DNA of 64,000 nt from positions 44,455 to 108,454 of the forward strand of contig NZ_BAABBI010000005.1 of NCBI RefSeq assembly GCF_039537875.1. The letters run 5' to 3'. Under the pieces are notes generated by a model. The model was not told where the DNA came from and ran no database searches. It saw nothing but the letters and a program-made list of their open reading frames with translations. Positions 51,523 through 62,645 of the stretch are shown here, in pieces. The position numbers were made by a program, and so were the translations under genes. The DNA comes from Corallibacter vietnamensis (GTDB taxonomy: Bacteria > Bacteroidota > Bacteroidia > Flavobacteriales > Flavobacteriaceae). Numbering within the stretch: the stretch's first letter is position 1; each line of letters starts with the position of its first letter.

Positions 51523-52821
51523 TTAATTCTCTAAAACCTGACGCATCGCTTTAGCTTTTACCAAACATTCTTCATATTCTTTCATTGGGTCACTCTTTGC
51601 TGTGATTGCTCCTCCAACAGAGTAAGACACATACTTATTGGTATGATTGTATAAAATGCTTCTAATAATGACGTTAAAATCAAAATCTCCTTCGGGAGAA
51701 AAATAGCCAACAGCACCAGAATACAAGCCTCGTTTGGCGTCTTCTAACTTTTCAATAATTTTCATTGCTGAAACTTTTGGTGCGCCTGTCATGCTTCCCA
51801 TAGGAAATGTGGAAGCAATAATATCTATTGGGTGTGTATCTTCTTTTACTTTTGATGTTACCGTAGAAATCATTTGATGCACTTGCGGAAATGTGTAAAC
51901 CTTACAAAGCTCTTCTACTTTTACAGAGCCTTTTGTGGCTGTTTTTGACAAGTCATTACGAACCAAATCTACAATCATAATATTCTCACTACGTTCCTTT
52001 TCATCGCTTGCTAAACGGGTTTTTAGTTCATGATCTTCTGTGTTATTTTCAGAGCGTTTTGCAGTTCCTTTTATAGGTTGAGAAATTACAGTTGTTCCTA
52101 CTTTTTTTAGATACCGTTCAGGTGATGCTGACAACAAGTATGTATCCTGAAGTTTTAGAAAGGTAGCAAAAGGAGGTTTTGAAATGGCGTCAAGTTTTTG
52201 ATAAGTTGCCAATGGATTTATTTGTGTGTTTTCGGCATAAAACTCTTGACAAAAATTGGCTTCGTAAATATCTCCACGATGAATATGTGCCAAAACAGCT
52301 TCTACTTTTTCTAAATAAGCATCTTTATGTGTTCGTAATTTAATTTTTACTGGAGCCTCTGACACACTTGTATCTGCCTCACTAACACTTTGTTTGTTTA
52401 TAGCTTCCAAATCTTCTTCAAACTCATCATCAACCATATTTAAGTAACTTATAGTTACCTTATTGCCATTGATAAAAAACAGTTTTTTAGGTTGAAAAAA
52501 GTATAAATCCGGAAACGCTAAACCATCAAAATTTTGAGACTCTAGCTGCTCTACATCATTTTTTAAATCGTAGGTTAGATAACCAAACAACCAATCGTTT
52601 GTTGCTGTTTGATATTCTTTTAGTTTATTAAAAGCGTCTTTAAAATCTGTTTGAATACTTGTTAAAGCATCAACGGCCAAAACGGCATCAAAACTAGAGT
52701 GCTTCTCTGTATAATAATTAGAATCTAACCAAATAACTTCATGAAACTGTGTGCTCCAAGTTAAAAGTTTTTCTTTAAAAATTTCTATATTAGAAAACGT
52801 ATGTTGCTGTATTGCTCTCAA
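51523..52821 (-). CDS. pabB: Aminodeoxychorismate/anthranilate synthase component I
   Basis: A 432-residue chorismate-binding protein, PabB-like. Conserved blocks include A-S-P-E-R-Y-L (about 222-228), I-S-Q-P-I-K-G-T-A-K-R (about 237-247), M-I-V-D-L-V-R-N-D-L-S (about 270-280) and F-P-M-G-S-M-T-G-A-P-K (about 325-335), and it ends with the E-C-L-V-K-A-K-A-M motif. No glutamine amidotransferase is adjacent, so whether it makes aminodeoxychorismate or anthranilate is inferred mainly from resemblance to flavobacterial PabB. It starts with TTG at 52821, as no ATG is available upstream in frame. Confidence 0.9.
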   Translation of the reverse strand: MRAIQQHTFSNIEIFKEKLLTWSTQFHEVIWLDSNYYTEKHSSFDAVLAVDALTSIQTDFKDAFNKLKEYQTATNDWLFGYLTYDLKNDVEQLESQNFDGLAFPDLYFFQPKKLFFINGNKVTISYLNMVDDEFEEDLEAINKQSVSEADTSVSEAPVKIKLRTHKDAYLEKVEAVLAHIHRGDIYEANFCQEFYAENTQINPLATYQKLDAISKPPFATFLKLQDTYLLSASPERYLKKVGTTVISQPIKGTAKRSENNTEDHELKTRLASDEKERSENIMIVDLVRNDLSKTATKGSVKVEELCKVYTFPQVHQMISTVTSKVKEDTHPIDIIASTFPMGSMTGAPKVSAMKIIEKLEDAKRGLYSGAVGYFSPEGDFDFNVIIRSILYNHTNKYVSYSVGGAITAKSDPMKEYEECLVKAKAMRQVLEN

Positions 52822-52900
52822 TCAAAAAAATTAGATGGTAAAGTTAATTAGAATCCATAAAATATTGCAATTTTTGTAAAGGTCTTTAAATATCGCTTCT

Positions 52901-53788
52901 ATGTATACATTAGAAAACTCATTACTTCAAATTACTATAAATCCTACTGGATCTGAACTACAACGTATAACTTCAGTTAAGCATAACACGCAATTTATGT
53001 GGGACGGCAACCCTGATATTTGGAGTGGCTTTGCTCCTATCTTGTTTCCTATTGTTGGTGGTTTAAAACAAGACACATATTATTTTAATGACAAAGCCTA
53101 CAAGTTGCCTAGACATGGCTTTTATAGACGTAACAAAGACATTAAACTCTATAAACAAGGCGCTGACAGTCTTACTTTTAAACTTGAGTCAAACGATGAA
53201 TTGTATCAAATATATCCGTTTGTATTTGAGTTTTACACCACATATCAGCTTAAAGAACATCATATTTTAATTACTCACAAAGTTAAAAACGTAGATACGA
53301 AAACCATGTATTTTTCACTTGGTGAACATCCTGCATTTAAATGCCCTGTTTTTGACGGAGAAACGTATGAAGATTATATTTTAGAATTTGAGCATTCTGA
53401 AACATCAAAAACGCATTTATTAGATAACTCTGGATTATTAAACCTAGAAACACAAGCAATTTTAGAAAACTCAAAAACGCTACAGCTACATAAACAAATG
53501 TTTAATAATGATGCGTTAATTTTTAAAGATTTAGCATCAAAAAGTGTTACCCTTACAAGTAAAAACAAAGGACCAATACTAACAGTGAATTTTCAAGATT
53601 TTCCTTATTTAGGCCTTTGGGCAAAACCTCAAGCAAATTACATTTGTATAGAGCCATGGCTTGGTATTGCTGATAATATAGATAGTAATCAAAACATTAC
53701 AGAGAAAGAAGGCATCATAAAACTTGCACCTAACAATGAGTTTCAGGCTTCATATGGCATAGAGATTAACAAAAAGCATTTAGAATAA
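52901..53788 (+). CDS. Aldose 1-epimerase family protein (LacX-like)
   Basis: A 295-residue galactose mutarotase-fold protein. The catalytic histidine is in S-L-G-E-H-P-A-F (about 144-151), a second His in L-P-R-H-G-F-Y-R (about 70-77), and an active-site Glu in C-I-E-P-W-L-G (about 252-258). It interconverts sugar anomers. It is transcribed divergently from pabB and in the same direction as the downstream RNA helicase, but a 39-base gap with its own promoter motif separates these. Which sugar is acted on is unknown. Confidence 0.86.
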   Translation: MYTLENSLLQITINPTGSELQRITSVKHNTQFMWDGNPDIWSGFAPILFPIVGGLKQDTYYFNDKAYKLPRHGFYRRNKDIKLYKQGADSLTFKLESNDELYQIYPFVFEFYTTYQLKEHHILITHKVKNVDTKTMYFSLGEHPAFKCPVFDGETYEDYILEFEHSETSKTHLLDNSGLLNLETQAILENSKTLQLHKQMFNNDALIFKDLASKSVTLTSKNKGPILTVNFQDFPYLGLWAKPQANYICIEPWLGIADNIDSNQNITEKEGIIKLAPNNEFQASYGIEINKKHLE

Positions 53789-53803
53789 ATAGAATAATAG
53801 TAG

Positions 53804-53811
53804 TAGCTTTG
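53804..53811 (+). promoter_or_regulatory. -7 promoter element before the DEAD-box helicase
   Basis: TAGCTTTG is an exact TAnnTTTG match, 17 bases before the GTG start codon at 53828, giving a short leader. No strict -33 TTG was found at the expected distance. Confidence 0.5.
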
Positions 53812-53827
53812 CATCAAAATACACATT

Positions 53828-55180
53828 GTGACTTTTCAAGATTTAAATTTAAACACACCGCTTTACAATGCTTTAGATGACTTAGGTTTTGTAACTCCAA
53901 CACCAATTCAAGAACAAGCCTTTAATAAGGTTGCTTCTGGAAAGGATTTGGTTGGTATAGCACAAACAGGTACAGGAAAAACCTTTGCCTATATGCTACC
54001 TATTTTACGTCATTTAAAGTATTCTGAACAATTAAACCCAAGAGTTCTTGTACTAGTGCCTACAAGAGAACTTGTTGTACAGGTTGTTGAAGAAATAGAA
54101 AAACTAGCAAAGTACATCAATGTGCGTGTTTTAGGGGTTTATGGAGGTACAAACATCAACACTCAAAAACGTGCTGTTGCAGAAGGTCTTGATATAATTG
54201 TAGCAACACCTGGACGTTTATATGATTTAGCATTAAGTAGAGCTTTACAATTAAAATCTATTCAAAAAATAGTTATAGATGAAGTTGATGTGATGCTAGA
54301 TTTAGGGTTTAGACATCAATTGCTTAATTTATTTGATATTCTTCCTGAACGCAGACAAAACATTATGTTTTCTGCAACCATGACCGAAGATGTTGACGCT
54401 TTAATTACCGACTTTTTTATAGCTCCTGAACGTGTTTCTATTGCTGTGTCTGGTACGCCTTTAGAAAACATATCTCAAGTAAAATATCAAGTACCTAATT
54501 ATTACACCAAGCTTAATTTAACAACACATTTATTAGAAGATAAAGACACTTATAATAAGGTATTAATTTTTGTGGCTTTTAAAAAAATGGCTGATAGACT
54601 TTATGACGCCTTAAATAGTACGTTTTATGATGAAGTTTGTGTAATACACTCTAATAAAACCCAAAATTATAGATTACGAAGTATTGAGCAGTTTAGAGCT
54701 GGTGAAAACCGTATTCTTATTGCAACCGACGTTATGGCTCGTGGTTTAGATATTGATAACGTCTCTCATGTTATAAACTTTGACACACCAAACTTTCCTG
54801 AAAACTATATGCATCGTATAGGAAGAACAGGACGTGCTGAACGTGAAGGACACGCTCTTATTTTCAGTACAGACAAAGAGCAAGATGCTTTGAAATGTAT
54901 TGAAGATTTAATGCAAATGCAGATTACCGAAGCTTCAATTCCTGATGATGTGGTTATTTCCACTGAACTTATTGAAGAAGAACGTCCAGTAATAAAGGAG
55001 CGCAACAATCCTTTAAAACGTCGTGACGAAGATGCTCCTGGACCAGCCTTTCATGAGAAGAAAGAAAAAAACAAAAAAGAAAACCTAGGTGGTTCTTATA
55101 GAAGAGAAATCGCTAAAAAATATAAAAAGCCTAAAACAAGAGGCGACAAAAACTTTAATAGACGTAAAAAAAGAAAATAA
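53828..55180 (+). CDS. DEAD-box RNA helicase, RhlE/CsdA-like
   Basis: A 450-residue ATP-dependent RNA helicase, starting with GTG. The Q motif is T-P-T-P-I-Q (about 23-28), Walker A A-Q-T-G-T-G-K-T (45-52), motif Ia P-T-R-E-L, motif II reads D-E-V-D (151-154) instead of D-E-A-D, motif III S-A-T, and motif VI H-R-I-G-R-T-G-R (about 330). A basic lysine-rich C-terminal tail (about 390-450) replaces the usual RNA-binding domain. Involved in ribosome assembly or RNA decay, with cold-stress roles in relatives. Confidence 0.93.
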   Translation: MTFQDLNLNTPLYNALDDLGFVTPTPIQEQAFNKVASGKDLVGIAQTGTGKTFAYMLPILRHLKYSEQLNPRVLVLVPTRELVVQVVEEIEKLAKYINVRVLGVYGGTNINTQKRAVAEGLDIIVATPGRLYDLALSRALQLKSIQKIVIDEVDVMLDLGFRHQLLNLFDILPERRQNIMFSATMTEDVDALITDFFIAPERVSIAVSGTPLENISQVKYQVPNYYTKLNLTTHLLEDKDTYNKVLIFVAFKKMADRLYDALNSTFYDEVCVIHSNKTQNYRLRSIEQFRAGENRILIATDVMARGLDIDNVSHVINFDTPNFPENYMHRIGRTGRAEREGHALIFSTDKEQDALKCIEDLMQMQITEASIPDDVVISTELIEEERPVIKERNNPLKRRDEDAPGPAFHEKKEKNKKENLGGSYRREIAKKYKKPKTRGDKNFNRRKKRK

Positions 55181-55210
55181 AAAAAGCCATCTTGATCAAG
55201 ATGGCTTAAA
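55180..55210. terminator. Bidirectional intrinsic terminator
   Basis: A perfect palindrome at 55185-55206 (arms AGCCATCTTGA and TCAAGATGGCT) with flanking A tract, lying between the convergent helicase and YceI genes. Confidence 0.85.
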
Positions 55211-55225
55211 ATCTAAAAGTTTTTC

Positions 55226-55786
55226 TTAAAGTTTTAAATCTGCTATAATATCAAACTCGTCATAAATAACGTTGTCTTTTAGATTATCAAAAAAGCTTTT
55301 AGAACCATATCTTACATTATACTTACTACGGTCTATTTTTAACGTTGCCTTTGCATTATCTCCTTCTAAAGATAAATCAAAAGTAACAGGGTTTGTATTA
55401 CCTTTTATTGTTAAATCTCCTGTAACTTTATAAGTGGTTTTGTCTGTAGGTTTTACACTAGTAAAAACAATTTTTGCAGAAGGATATGTTGCTACACCAA
55501 AGAAATCATCAGATTTTAAGTGACCATCTAATTTGTCTTTATATTCTCCTGTTAAATCTGTTGTATTAATAGATGTCATATCAATTGTAAAAGTTCCTCC
55601 TGTTAGTACGTCATTATCAAACGTTAATACTCCCGATTTAAGAGCTATTGTTCCTTCGTGAGAACCTCCTACTTTATAACCTTTCCAGTTAATCTTACTT
55701 TCTGTTGTACTTACATTTTTTTCTTGTGCGTTCATAGTTGTTGTGAATGTTGCAAATGCAATGATTGCTAATGTTATTCTTTTCAT
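55226..55786 (-). CDS. YceI family protein
   Basis: A 186-residue exported lipocalin-like protein. A signal peptide (about 1-20, ending T-M-N-A-Q) is followed by the YceI pattern: K-I-N-W-K-G-Y-K-V-G-G-S-H-E-G-T (about 33-48), L-K-S-D-D-F-F-G-V-A-T-Y-P (about 92-104), D-L-T-I-K-G-N-T-N-P-V-T-F (about 121-133) and D-R-S-K-Y-N-V-R-Y-G-S (about 152-162). YceI proteins bind polyprenoid chains such as isoprenoid quinones, in keeping with a menaquinone-using envelope. A role in stress response is suggested for relatives. Confidence 0.92.
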   Translation of the reverse strand: MKRITLAIIAFATFTTTMNAQEKNVSTTESKINWKGYKVGGSHEGTIALKSGVLTFDNDVLTGGTFTIDMTSINTTDLTGEYKDKLDGHLKSDDFFGVATYPSAKIVFTSVKPTDKTTYKVTGDLTIKGNTNPVTFDLSLEGDNAKATLKIDRSKYNVRYGSKSFFDNLKDNVIYDEFDIIADLKL

Positions 55787-55884
55787 TTTTATATTGTTTA
55801 TAGTTATAACTAATTACAATGCAAAGATGTTAAGACACTAGATGAATAAAAATGAAGTAGTTTATAAAATGATATTAAACTAGT

Positions 55885-56463
55885 TTAACTTTCTTGGGAA
55901 AGTTGCTTTTTTATTTTGCTTAAAAACTCTTTGGTTATGCCTAAATAAGATGCTACCAAATACTGTGGAATACGCTGTTCTATCTTGGGATAAGTTTCTT
56001 TAAAGAAAATATAACGCTCTTTGGCTGTCATGCTAAAGTTTCTAATTATACGATTTAAAGCTGCTGACAAACCGCGTTCAGTAACTTTTCTAAAAAACCG
56101 CTCTAATTTTGGTACACGCTTAAAAACATCTTCTATAGTAGCGTGATGAAACTGTGCTAATGTTGTATCCTCCAAGCATTGTATATTAAACTCGGCTGGT
56201 GTTTGATTTATAAAGCTACCAATATCAGAAACCCACCAATCTTCTACACCTAACATTATAATGTGCTCATTGCCTGCTTGGTCAACATAAAACATTTTAG
56301 TACATCCTTTTAAAATAAAGCTGCTGTGTTTACAAACATCACCTTGTTGAAGAATGTATTGACCTTTTAGGTATTTCCTTTCGGTTACGTTAGCAGATAG
56401 TATATTGATTTCCTCTGAAGTCAATTCAATATATTGCTCAATATAATTTAATAGCGGTTGAAT
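55885..56463 (-). CDS. Crp/Fnr family transcriptional regulator, possible AUU start
   Basis: About 192 residues from 56463. A cyclic-nucleotide-binding-like beta roll (about 20-120: G-Q-Y-I-L-Q-Q-G-D-V-C, S-F-I-L-K-G-C, W-V-S-D-I-G-S-F) precedes a winged-helix region near the C-terminus (I-P-Q-Y-L-V-A-S-Y-L-G-I-T-K-E-F-L-S-K-I). The usual Bacteroidota N-terminal helix Q-P-L-L-N-Y-I-E-Q-Y-I-E-L-T-S-E-E is encoded upstream of the TTG at 56424, but directly after an in-frame stop the only possible initiators are ATT (56463) or ATC, so AUU initiation or a degenerate start is implied. The effector is unknown. Confidence 0.85.
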   Translation of the reverse strand: MQPLLNYIEQYIELTSEEINILSANVTERKYLKGQYILQQGDVCKHSSFILKGCTKMFYVDQAGNEHIIMLGVEDWWVSDIGSFINQTPAEFNIQCLEDTTLAQFHHATIEDVFKRVPKLERFFRKVTERGLSAALNRIIRNFSMTAKERYIFFKETYPKIEQRIPQYLVASYLGITKEFLSKIKKQLSQES

Positions 56464-56523
56464 GATTTACTGTTTTTGGTAATTGTATGCCAAAAATAAT
56501 AAAATAAGCGTTGTTATTTTTGT

Positions 56524-58242
56524 CTATTTTATTCTTTTTGCGGGCATATTTTGTCCGTTTTGATGTAAGGTTAAACTCCCAATTTCATCATTATCATTAG
56601 TATTAAAAGTCACTTGAGCCTCAACTACTTTTAGGTAAAACTTATTTATATCTGAAGCAAACAATTCAAACTGTGGTTGTCCGGTTGCTTGTGCAAAAAG
56701 CTGCTTGTCCTTTCGGGTTATCGTTATTACAAACCCAGGTTGTAATTCATATTTACCGCAATAAGACTCTAATGTTGCCTCTGGAATGGTAACATCAACT
56801 TTAAGTTTTGATGTATCTACACCTAATTGTGTAAGCACACTTTGTGCGTTGTCATTAGCAGGATTTAGTTGTAATGATTTTGTATAATTGCTTATAGCAT
56901 TGGTTGTGTCTTCTAGTTTTAAATACATTTCTCCTAAAGAATCATAAGGGTTTGAAGCATTAGGATAACTTTCTACATTAAGCTTAAAAAGTTCTAATGC
57001 AATTTCATCTTTGTTTTCGGCTGCATATTTATAGCCTAATGTATTTAACGCATCTTCACTAAAGGTGTAATCATTTGAAGATTCAGCATTTAGTTTTTTA
57101 TAAAGTTTTATCGCAGATTGGATTCCGTTGGTTTCAATCTCTTTATTTATAACTGTTTGAATTGAGACTTTAGGTGCTGAAAAAGGTCTTGGATCGCCTA
57201 ATAACTTCATACCTAAACGCCCAATATCTCCATCAGAATTTCCTAAAACAACAACGCCCTTTTGGGTTCCTTTTATGAACCCAGTAAATGACCTGTAACC
57301 AGCCGTAGCACCATTGTGCCAAACAACTGTATCTTTTCCGTTTTGGGCAAAGTTCCAACCTAACCCCATTTTCATTCCGTTATTTTCATAGGCAACCTTT
57401 TGACTAAATGCCATTGCATCATAGATAGATGGTTTAAAAACACCCATATTAGCCTTTATAAACTGTACCATATCTTTAGTAGTAGCGCGAATTCCTCCAG
57501 CACCTGCCAAGCTTGTTAAATCCCAATTAGACACTTCAACACCTTGTGCGTGCGGTTTTGCTAGGTGGCTTTTCATATAATCATTAAAAACCAACTTTGT
57601 ATTGGGCATTTCGCATGGCAAGGCAATCTTTTCTATTACTAAATCTTCATAGCTTTTACCTGTATGGCGTTCTAAAATATGTCCTAATAATCCCATGCCA
57701 TAATTAGAATATTCATATTCTGAACCAATATCTCTAGGCAATTCATAGCTTGATAAAAAGGCATACATTAATTCTTGCGTATAATCTACATAGGGATTGT
57801 TCGGGTTTTTAGGTTCGAAATTATTTGGCATTCTTGGTAATCCAGATGTATGAGTTGCTAAATCTAACAAGGTGATTTCTCTTCCGTTTCTGGAAGGTAT
57901 TGAAACTTCTTTTGGTAAATATTTAGAAATAGGATCTGTTAGTTTCATGGTTCCATTTACAATCTCATTGGCTAGCAAAGTAGTAGTAAACACTTTTGAT
58001 ATGGAGCCAATTTCAAAAACAGATTGTTCATTTACAGGTATATTATTCTGCAAATCAGTTGTACCAACACTGAAAAAATCTACAGTATCTCCATTAATAA
58101 ATGCTATAACAATACCTACATTGTGCTCTGTATCAACAAGCGCTTGGGCATGTGTTTTTACTTCTTCAGAAATTTTTTCGGATTGTGAAACTACTTGTAA
58201 GCATGCTAAAAGCGCAACAAACAATAATGTGATTTTTTTCAT
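56524..58242 (-). CDS. Serine hydrolase, class C beta-lactamase/DD-peptidase-like, with TPR region
   Basis: A 572-residue exported protein with signal peptide (about 1-20). The beta-lactamase-fold domain shows the S-x-x-K motif S-I-S-K (Ser80, Lys83), Y-S-N-Y-G (about 178), and the H-N-G-A-T-A-G-Y loop (about 306). It is followed by one or two TPR repeats (about 405-475, with A-I-S-N-Y-T-K-S-L-Q-L-N-P-A-N) and a short C-terminal lipocalin-like extension (about 490-572). Known relatives include penicillin-binding proteins and esterases; substrate is unknown. It sits alone between the Crp/Fnr gene and acs. Confidence 0.87.
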   Translation of the reverse strand: MKKITLLFVALLACLQVVSQSEKISEEVKTHAQALVDTEHNVGIVIAFINGDTVDFFSVGTTDLQNNIPVNEQSVFEIGSISKVFTTTLLANEIVNGTMKLTDPISKYLPKEVSIPSRNGREITLLDLATHTSGLPRMPNNFEPKNPNNPYVDYTQELMYAFLSSYELPRDIGSEYEYSNYGMGLLGHILERHTGKSYEDLVIEKIALPCEMPNTKLVFNDYMKSHLAKPHAQGVEVSNWDLTSLAGAGGIRATTKDMVQFIKANMGVFKPSIYDAMAFSQKVAYENNGMKMGLGWNFAQNGKDTVVWHNGATAGYRSFTGFIKGTQKGVVVLGNSDGDIGRLGMKLLGDPRPFSAPKVSIQTVINKEIETNGIQSAIKLYKKLNAESSNDYTFSEDALNTLGYKYAAENKDEIALELFKLNVESYPNASNPYDSLGEMYLKLEDTTNAISNYTKSLQLNPANDNAQSVLTQLGVDTSKLKVDVTIPEATLESYCGKYELQPGFVITITRKDKQLFAQATGQPQFELFASDINKFYLKVVEAQVTFNTNDNDEIGSLTLHQNGQNMPAKRIK

Positions 58243-58296
58243 GTGTTTATTTATTAAATCTAATTATTAGGCGTCTAAAAATGAATTGTGTTACAA

Positions 58297-60204
<1,908 letters not shown>

Positions 60205-60332
60205 AGTTTTATTGGTTTTTTAATCTAAATACATCCTAGTATAAGACTGACTAAAATTAGCTATTTATTTTAAGTAAATAAAATAAGTAATACATTGATT
60301 ATATAGACACTCTTTGATTTTTTGAATCACTA

Positions 60333-61712
60333 TTATAATTCATTTTGATGCCATCGATTTTTATATGCTTTTATTTCTTTTACCACTTTAGGCGCTAGAA
60401 GGAGAGTTGTTACCATAGTAGGTATTGCCATAAAAGCAAAAAAGCCATCTATTAAATTAATCATCATACTTAATGAGGTTGTAGCACCTAGTATGATACT
60501 AATGATGTATATATAATTATAATAGCCCTTATTTTTTACACCGAAGAGAAATGCCATACATTTTGATCCGTAGTAGGAATAAGAGAATAAGGAAGAAATA
60601 CTAAACACCGCAATACAAATAAGTAACAGATACTTACCAAATCCAGGCATAGCACTACCAAATGCCGATGCAGTAAGTGATACGCCATTGGCGTCTGTAG
60701 TTTGCCAAACACCTGTAACCAAAATAGCTAGAGCTGTTAATGTACAAATAACTATGGTATCAATAAAAGGTCCTAACATAGCAACGAGACCTTCGCGAAC
60801 GGGCTCGGTTGTTTTTGCAGCACCATGTGCCATAGGCGCTGTACCAATGCCTGCTTCGTTTGAAAACGCTCCACGACGAATTCCTAATAATATTAATCCG
60901 CCAACCATGCCCCCAAGAAATGCATCACCAGTATAGTTTTTTGCAGCAAAAGCATCGGTAAAAATAAGTGTAAAATATTTTGGCACTTCCTGTATGTTTA
61001 CTAAAAGAATGATAACTACTAAAACGAAGTATAAAAGCACCATACTAGGAACGAGTTTTGAGGCCGTTTTACTAATTCGGTTTAAACCACCCAAAATGAC
61101 AATGCTGGTAATAATAACTAAACTAATGCCAATGGTTAAGTTTGTAGTAAAACCAACTGTAACACCATTAGGTACCAACAAAATATCATTAATAGCTTGT
61201 GTTAACTGGTTAACATTAAACACTGGTAAGGCACCAACAAGGCCACAGACACTAAAAAAAGCAGCAAGTGGTTTCCATGATTTACCTAATCCTTCGGTAA
61301 TGAAATACATAGGGCCGCCTTGGAGTTCACCATTAGAGTCTTTACCGCGATACATAATTGCTAAAGCAGAGGTAAAGAATTTTGTACTCATACCAATTAT
61401 GGCACTCACCCACATCCAGAAAACAGCACCAGGTCCACCAATAGCAATAGCAACAGCAACACCAGCAATATTACCCATACCAATGGTAGATGAGAGTGCT
61501 GTTGTTAAAGCTTGAAAATGACTTATCTCTCCAGGATCATCAGAATTGTCATACTTACCACGCAATACCTGAATGGCATGCCCAAAAAACCGAAAGGGTA
61601 AAAATCTTGACAGTACTAACAAGTACAAGCCACCACCTACTAAAAGGATAAGCAATGGTAATCCCCAAGCCATTGAGGCAAAATCTGCTATAAGTTGATT
61701 AAGTTTTTCCAT
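60333..61712 (-). CDS. Alanine/glycine:cation symporter (AGCS family)
   Basis: A 459-residue membrane protein with about 11 helices. The family signature is G-G-P-G-A-V-F-W-M-W-V (about 91-101) and the sequence G-I-R-R-G-A-F-S-N-E-A-G-I-G-T-A-P-M (about 278-295); the latter contains the Na/substrate region. AGCS carriers take up alanine or glycine with Na or H. It shares the strand with acs, 128 bases downstream, but no operon can be asserted. The short region upstream, at 61713-61864, carries the divergent promoter of the T9SS gene. Confidence 0.93.
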   Translation of the reverse strand: MEKLNQLIADFASMAWGLPLLILLVGGGLYLLVLSRFLPFRFFGHAIQVLRGKYDNSDDPGEISHFQALTTALSSTIGMGNIAGVAVAIAIGGPGAVFWMWVSAIIGMSTKFFTSALAIMYRGKDSNGELQGGPMYFITEGLGKSWKPLAAFFSVCGLVGALPVFNVNQLTQAINDILLVPNGVTVGFTTNLTIGISLVIITSIVILGGLNRISKTASKLVPSMVLLYFVLVVIILLVNIQEVPKYFTLIFTDAFAAKNYTGDAFLGGMVGGLILLGIRRGAFSNEAGIGTAPMAHGAAKTTEPVREGLVAMLGPFIDTIVICTLTALAILVTGVWQTTDANGVSLTASAFGSAMPGFGKYLLLICIAVFSISSLFSYSYYGSKCMAFLFGVKNKGYYNYIYIISIILGATTSLSMMINLIDGFFAFMAIPTMVTTLLLAPKVVKEIKAYKNRWHQNEL

Positions 61713-61790
61713 GTGTTTTATTAAGAACTATAAATGTAATAAAAAGATTACGGCTTCTATTTTATTAATATAAAATAAGAATAAAAGATT

Positions 61791-61819
61791 TTGTTTTAAA
61801 ATATAAAACTGTAATTTCG
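61791..61819 (+). promoter_or_regulatory. Promoter and leader hairpin of the T9SS protein gene
   Basis: TTG (61791-61793) is followed after 18 bases by TAATTTCG (61812-61819), a near TAnnTTTG match. Just downstream the leader can form a hairpin: CTTTACT (61822-61828) pairs with AGTAAAG (61835-61841), loop TTTATG, with GG/CC extension. Confidence 0.5.
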
Positions 61820-61864
61820 GCCTTTACTTTTATGAGTAAAGCCCTAACCTAAAACTACTTATTT

Positions 61865-62527
61865 ATGAAAAAACATTACCTATTATTCCTTATTGCTGTA
61901 TTAATATACAGTGTAAACTATGGTCAAATAACCTTTAGAGGTTGTACTTCAAACGCTTTAGGACCGCAAGATTACGTGTTAAACATCACAGGTACTACTG
62001 ATGATGGCGGTGTAATAAGACAAACTTTTGAGAGTACTCCTAGTGATTTTTCACAAAGTTGTCCTGCTGGTGTATGTGAGGTTCAAATAATTTGGAACAT
62101 TACTTTAAGCAGATGGGAAATTAAATTAGACAATGATGGCCCAATGAACGCACCTAACTATGATTATGTATTATACTACAATACTACAGCTACAGCGCCA
62201 TTTCCTCCAGATTTAAGTACAGGTACATGGGTAGGTGATGAAGGTGTTTGTCCTGATAGTATTATAACGTTATCAGGAAATACATTAAACACACTACCTT
62301 TTGAGAAGCAAGATACAATACGCTTATTCCCTAACCCTTCTCATACGCATATAGAAATATCTGGGTTATTAAAACCAACCAATTATAGTATATATAGCGT
62401 TATTGGTGTTAAGCTTAAAAGCGGCGTTATTGCTAATAATGACAAACTAAATATTCAAAACTTGAATAATGGTATTTACTTATTAAAACTTGATTACAAC
62501 ACTACATTTAAGTTTATAAAGGAGTAA
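61865..62527 (+). CDS. Secreted protein with type IX (Por) C-terminal sorting domain
   Basis: A 220-residue protein with a signal peptide (about 1-19, ending V-N-Y-G-Q), a Cys-containing N-terminal domain of about 130 residues (C-T-S-N, C-P-A-G-V-C, V-C-P-D) without clear homology, and a C-terminal T9SS type A sorting domain (about 155-220: R-L-F-P-N-P-S, Y-S-I-Y-S-V-I-G, L-N-N-G-I-Y-L-L-K-L, F-K-F-I-K-E). The domain routes it through the PorK-PorN export complex to the outer surface. Function of the passenger unknown; a terminator follows. Confidence 0.9.
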   Translation: MKKHYLLFLIAVLIYSVNYGQITFRGCTSNALGPQDYVLNITGTTDDGGVIRQTFESTPSDFSQSCPAGVCEVQIIWNITLSRWEIKLDNDGPMNAPNYDYVLYYNTTATAPFPPDLSTGTWVGDEGVCPDSIITLSGNTLNTLPFEKQDTIRLFPNPSHTHIEISGLLKPTNYSIYSVIGVKLKSGVIANNDKLNIQNLNNGIYLLKLDYNTTFKFIKE

Positions 62528-62563
62528 CTGCTTTAAGTTGCAAGCAGTAATGCTTTACTTATC

Positions 62564-62598
62564 AAGGCTACAGGGTTTATACTTTGTAGCTTTTTTTG
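62564..62598 (+). terminator. Intrinsic terminator of the T9SS gene
   Basis: GCTACA (62567-62572) pairs with TGTAGC (62585-62590) followed by seven T. A second hairpin, ACTGCTT (62527-62533) with AAGCAGT (62542-62548), begins at the stop codon. Confidence 0.8.
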
Positions 62599-62645
62599 TT
62601 ATATACTATTGTTTATTAACCATAGAGGTCTGATTATTGAGAGTG

